A DNA stretch of 20,895 nt, taken from positions 12,077 to 32,971 of the forward strand of contig NMRA01000897.1 of assembly GCA_002633005.1 (NCBI GenBank), read 5' to 3'. Each line of letters begins with the position of its first letter. Positions within the stretch are counted from its first letter, which is position 1. Made by a program: the position numbers and the translations under genes. The notes under the pieces were generated by a model, which worked only from the letters and a program-made list of their open reading frames with translations, ran no database searches and was not told where the DNA came from. The stretch is from Phoronis australis. Lineage: Eukaryota; Phoronida; Phoronidae. Of the stretch, positions 18,739-20,895 are shown one piece after another.

Positions 18739-18893
18739 GTTTAAGTTCTGCATATTCTCCGTACTAGCTGTAGAATTGTCTAGTATTTTAGTTCTGTATC
18801 TTCATTTTGTAGATTTTAAATTTGTCTAATAGCACTTGTGCTAACTTTTCATTGTTAAATCTCACCGACTTTTAAATAAAGATTATTACTACT
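18739..18893 (+). mobile_element. Probable 3' end of the interrupted CR1-like element
   Basis: AT-rich sequence ending AATAAAGATTATTACTAC, with a poly(A) signal then ATT/ACT-type trinucleotides, which is the style of CR1-group 3' tails. The Gypsy element starts inside the CR1 3' region, so this is read as the other side of the insertion. Confidence 0.55.
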
Positions 18894-19164
18894 CTCCATG
18901 CAAAAATGGGCACTGAAACAGTACATAAAAAGGACAGTCTGTGTTTTCACAAGCTCACAACTGAATACGCAGTGTATAGGGAACTTAGATGAGTCCTATA
19001 GGGACTCAGTGCTTCATGCGATCGCCACTGGTAAGGCCCTACCTGAATGAGCTATATGTATCTCATTCATTGGGTTAGCCCATAGACATAGCGGTATTAA
19101 TTATGATGTCTACTATCAAGGTACCTAAACTACACGGTCAACGGACTCTTAAACCGTCACGGCC
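18894..19164. other. Non-coding stretch, nothing recognised
   Basis: No supported frame. A small palindrome GAGTCC-TATAG-GGACTC lies at 18991-19007. Confidence 0.3.
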
Positions 19165-19554
19165 GGGCACCGACGACGGACGCATGAACACGATTCACGC
19201 CCTGCAAACACCGTCCACTGACTCACAAACACGGGAACGGACTCACAAAACACGATCCAAATACACGGGACACGGACTCATATTCACGAGGAAACACGGT
19301 TAACAGACCGCCAAACACGGTTTACGGACAAATGAAGATGTCCCTCAGCTGACCCAGGAAGCCCGGGTCACGGACTCGGGCTGAGTCCGTGACCCGGTCA
19401 CGGTGTTTAGCGGTCCGCGTGTTTCCCCCGTGAATATGAGTCAGTGTCCCGTGTATTTGGGTGCCTGGATCGTGTTTTGTGAGTCCGTTCCTGTGTTTGT
19501 GAGTCAGTGGACGGTGTTTGCAGGTCCTTGAGTCGTGTTCATGCGTCCGTGCCC
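19165..19554. repeat. Long imperfect palindrome built from short ACACGG/GGACTCA repeats
   Basis: The two arms (about 19165-19377 and 19383-19554) are complementary over most of their length. A 32-base segment at 19201-19232 is an exact complement of 19493-19524, and the centre is a 15-base perfect hairpin (19363-19377 with 19383-19397, loop GGGCT). Each arm is itself a run of about 20-base variants containing CGGACTCA and AACACGG. The left arm carries an extra segment near 19330-19362. No coding content. Confidence 0.8.
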
Positions 19555-19620
19555 AGTGGCGGATCTACGAGGGGGTTCAGGGGGTTTAAACCCCCCTCGG
19601 GCCAGGACCCAAAAATTAAA
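19554..19620. repeat. GGCGGATCTA-headed repeat, copy 3
   Basis: CAGTGGCGGATCTA (19554-19567) is followed by a perfect 16-base palindrome GGGGGTTTAAACCCCC at 19580-19595. It shares the 12-mer GTGGCGGATCTA with 1904-1915. CAG-starting hAT-like terminus; the far end is not located, and a longer element could extend to the right. Confidence 0.5.
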
Positions 19621-20045
19621 AAAAACAAAAGCGTCTCAAGCAAAACAAAAACGGCACCGCCAGCGTGTGTAAACCCCAAGTAAACCAACTTGGAAAAAAT
19701 GAGGGGGGCTCACTCATTGTGAATTGCTGAGTCTTTGTGGCTCATCGGCAAAACGCGCGGGGATTTATTGTGCGCGCGCTTCCGTCGACACTTCTGAAGT
19801 AGCCAAGCATTTTAGATGGATTCACCGCTGAAAGAGCAGTTAGCTGATTTCTTTAGGTAACTAGCTTCTTTACTCTAAGATATGTTTTGATTTGATTAGG
19901 GGAAATACTGCGGTGCCGCAACCCTGATATTCAGGCCGGCGAATTGACGTGCAACGTTTTTACCTCATCTGTCATGCCGTGTCATTCTATTACACTCCAC
20001 ACATTTGTAACTGATGTATAGTAAAGTTGTCTTGCGCAATATCAT
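19621..20045. other. Non-coding stretch, possibly interior of a DNA transposon
   Basis: A-rich then mixed composition; no frame that I can support. Orientation of the copy-3 terminus would place this inside the element. Confidence 0.25.
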
Positions 20046-20049
20046 ACAG

Positions 20050-20099
20050 TGTACATGTACATGTACATGTAATATTGTGTACATGTACATGTAATATTT
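20050..20099. repeat. (ACATGT)n microsatellite, two copies of a larger unit
   Basis: GTGTACATGTACATG... runs twice, each ending TGTAATATT, so an ACATGT palindromic hexamer tract is nested in a roughly 22-28 base duplication. Confidence 0.75.
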
Positions 20100-20480
20100 T
20101 TGAAAAAAAATTTCTTTTTACGAAGAATTGCTATTGTGGCGGGCGCCGTGGTCTGGTCGCGAGTCCGTTCGAAGACACTCTCTATAACAAGTTATGTCTA
20201 TACAAGGAATGACCAAGGGGGCACTCACATTGAGAAAGTGACCGCATTCGCGAAAAGTGTACAGTACCAGAAATTGCGGGGAGGCTGTTCTTTCACAACA
20301 AAGTCTTGCGGGACTCGTGCGATGTTCAACAGGCCTCCTAAGGAGCCCTAGTGCCGACCTCAACACCTACCGTCTGTCTACCTGCAATAACCACACTGCC
20401 GTCTTCTATACTGGGAATTTCCGCAGAAAGGCTCACCCGATGAAACGCTCATGCCCATGGGCATTTATTTGATATTAGTA
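20100..20480. other. Non-coding stretch, nothing firmly recognised
   Basis: Several short frames on both strands, none with a recognisable motif. Confidence 0.3.
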
Positions 20481-20783
20481 CTTCGGGTTTCAAGCGTTCA
20501 GACATTGGGACGTTTATTTCGAAAATTGCAAGAGATGCAAATAGGTCCTGGGATGCTTCGTCAAGGTTTGAAGTAGTACATGATGAACGGATCAAATTTA
20601 GTTGCGCATATAAGTCTTTCGAATGGACTTGGCAACCTCAAGGGTCTTAGTGTCAACTGAGCTGCGAAACGAGATGCTGACATTGTAGAGGATTACAAGC
20701 TCATTGACACAGCAGTTGACGAAGTGCAAGCGTTGGGAACAAATATCGAAGATATCTGGGTAGAATGGTTCCAAGACGAGTAA
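20481..20783 (+). pseudogene. Degenerate coding-looking remnant, unidentified
   Basis: Plus-strand frames look protein-like but broken. One frame gives FKRSDIGTFISKIARDA and SSRFEVVHDERIKF (about 20500-20600). A second frame gives ISLSNGLGNLKGL, then a TGA at 20658-20660, then a helical acidic segment including ADIVEDYKLIDTAVDEV and WVEWFQDE, ending with TAA at 20781-20783. The pieces sit in different frames, so at least one shift has occurred. A hAT-type transposase is conceivable because a hAT-like terminus lies 0.9 kb upstream, but I cannot name the family with confidence. A 75-codon minus-strand frame over the same bases is more likely a shadow. Confidence 0.3.
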
Positions 20784-20895
20784 ATCATTGGATCCGATAT
20801 ACAAATTCCTCGGCAGTCTAGACAACAGAAGGATAGGACTAACGTATGAGTAACCACTGGGGATTTAAATTTTAGAGAGAAGTTTTCAATTCAAA

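Noticed and set aside
20598-20825. 75-codon minus-strand frame
   Set aside because: The plus strand over the same bases gives the more protein-like helical, acidic reading, so this is probably its antisense shadow.

Overview
This window is eukaryotic, and most likely comes from a repeat-rich, non-vertebrate animal genome. A marine invertebrate or basal deuterostome seems plausible, but the species cannot be read from sequence alone. Evidence includes scattered intron-like signals, AATAAA sites, a THAP-type zinc-finger exon fragment, a tRNA-derived SINE-like copy, hAT-like short termini, a CR1-type non-LTR retrotransposon and two distinct Ty3/Gypsy-type elements. There are no bacterial operons, Shine-Dalgarno sites or CRISPR arrays.

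Layout. 1-1870: decayed minus-strand Ty3/Gypsy-like fragment (capsid/Gag, zinc knuckle, aspartic protease) that runs off the left edge. 1900-3540: short repeats (a GGCGGATCTA-headed element, a tRNA-like SINE, a 158-bp MITE and a ~200-bp nested foldback) surrounding one plus-strand coding-looking block that may be a host exon. 3540-8330: mostly non-coding AT-rich sequence, with two candidate minus-strand first exons (ETS/YY1-like motifs, ATGGCG starts), a third weaker ATGGCG site, and a minus-strand THAP-domain exon fragment. 8331-11418: CR1-like endonuclease/reverse transcriptase pseudogene, whose probable 3' tail resumes at 18739-18893.

11419-18738: a nearly complete 7.3-kb Ty3/Gypsy element inserted in the CR1 3' untranslated region. 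It has two 608-bp LTRs that differ at about eight substitutions and two single-base indels. Its order is leader, gag, protease-RT-RNase H, integrase, then an additional zinc-finger ORF behind a strong splice-acceptor-like sequence, then a purine tract. Despite the young LTRs, gag and pol carry in-frame TAG codons and frameshifts, so this copy cannot make a full polyprotein by ordinary translation.

18894-20895: repeat-derived sequence with a long imperfect palindrome made of ACACGG/GGACTCA-type motifs. It abuts a third GGCGGATCTA terminus and is followed by an ACATGT microsatellite and a degenerate coding-looking tail of unknown identity.

The most unusual item is the post-integrase ORF of the Gypsy element. 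It has two zinc fingers and no ATG of its own, and it sits immediately downstream of a textbook 3' splice site. This suggests a spliced accessory protein in the position where other elements carry env.
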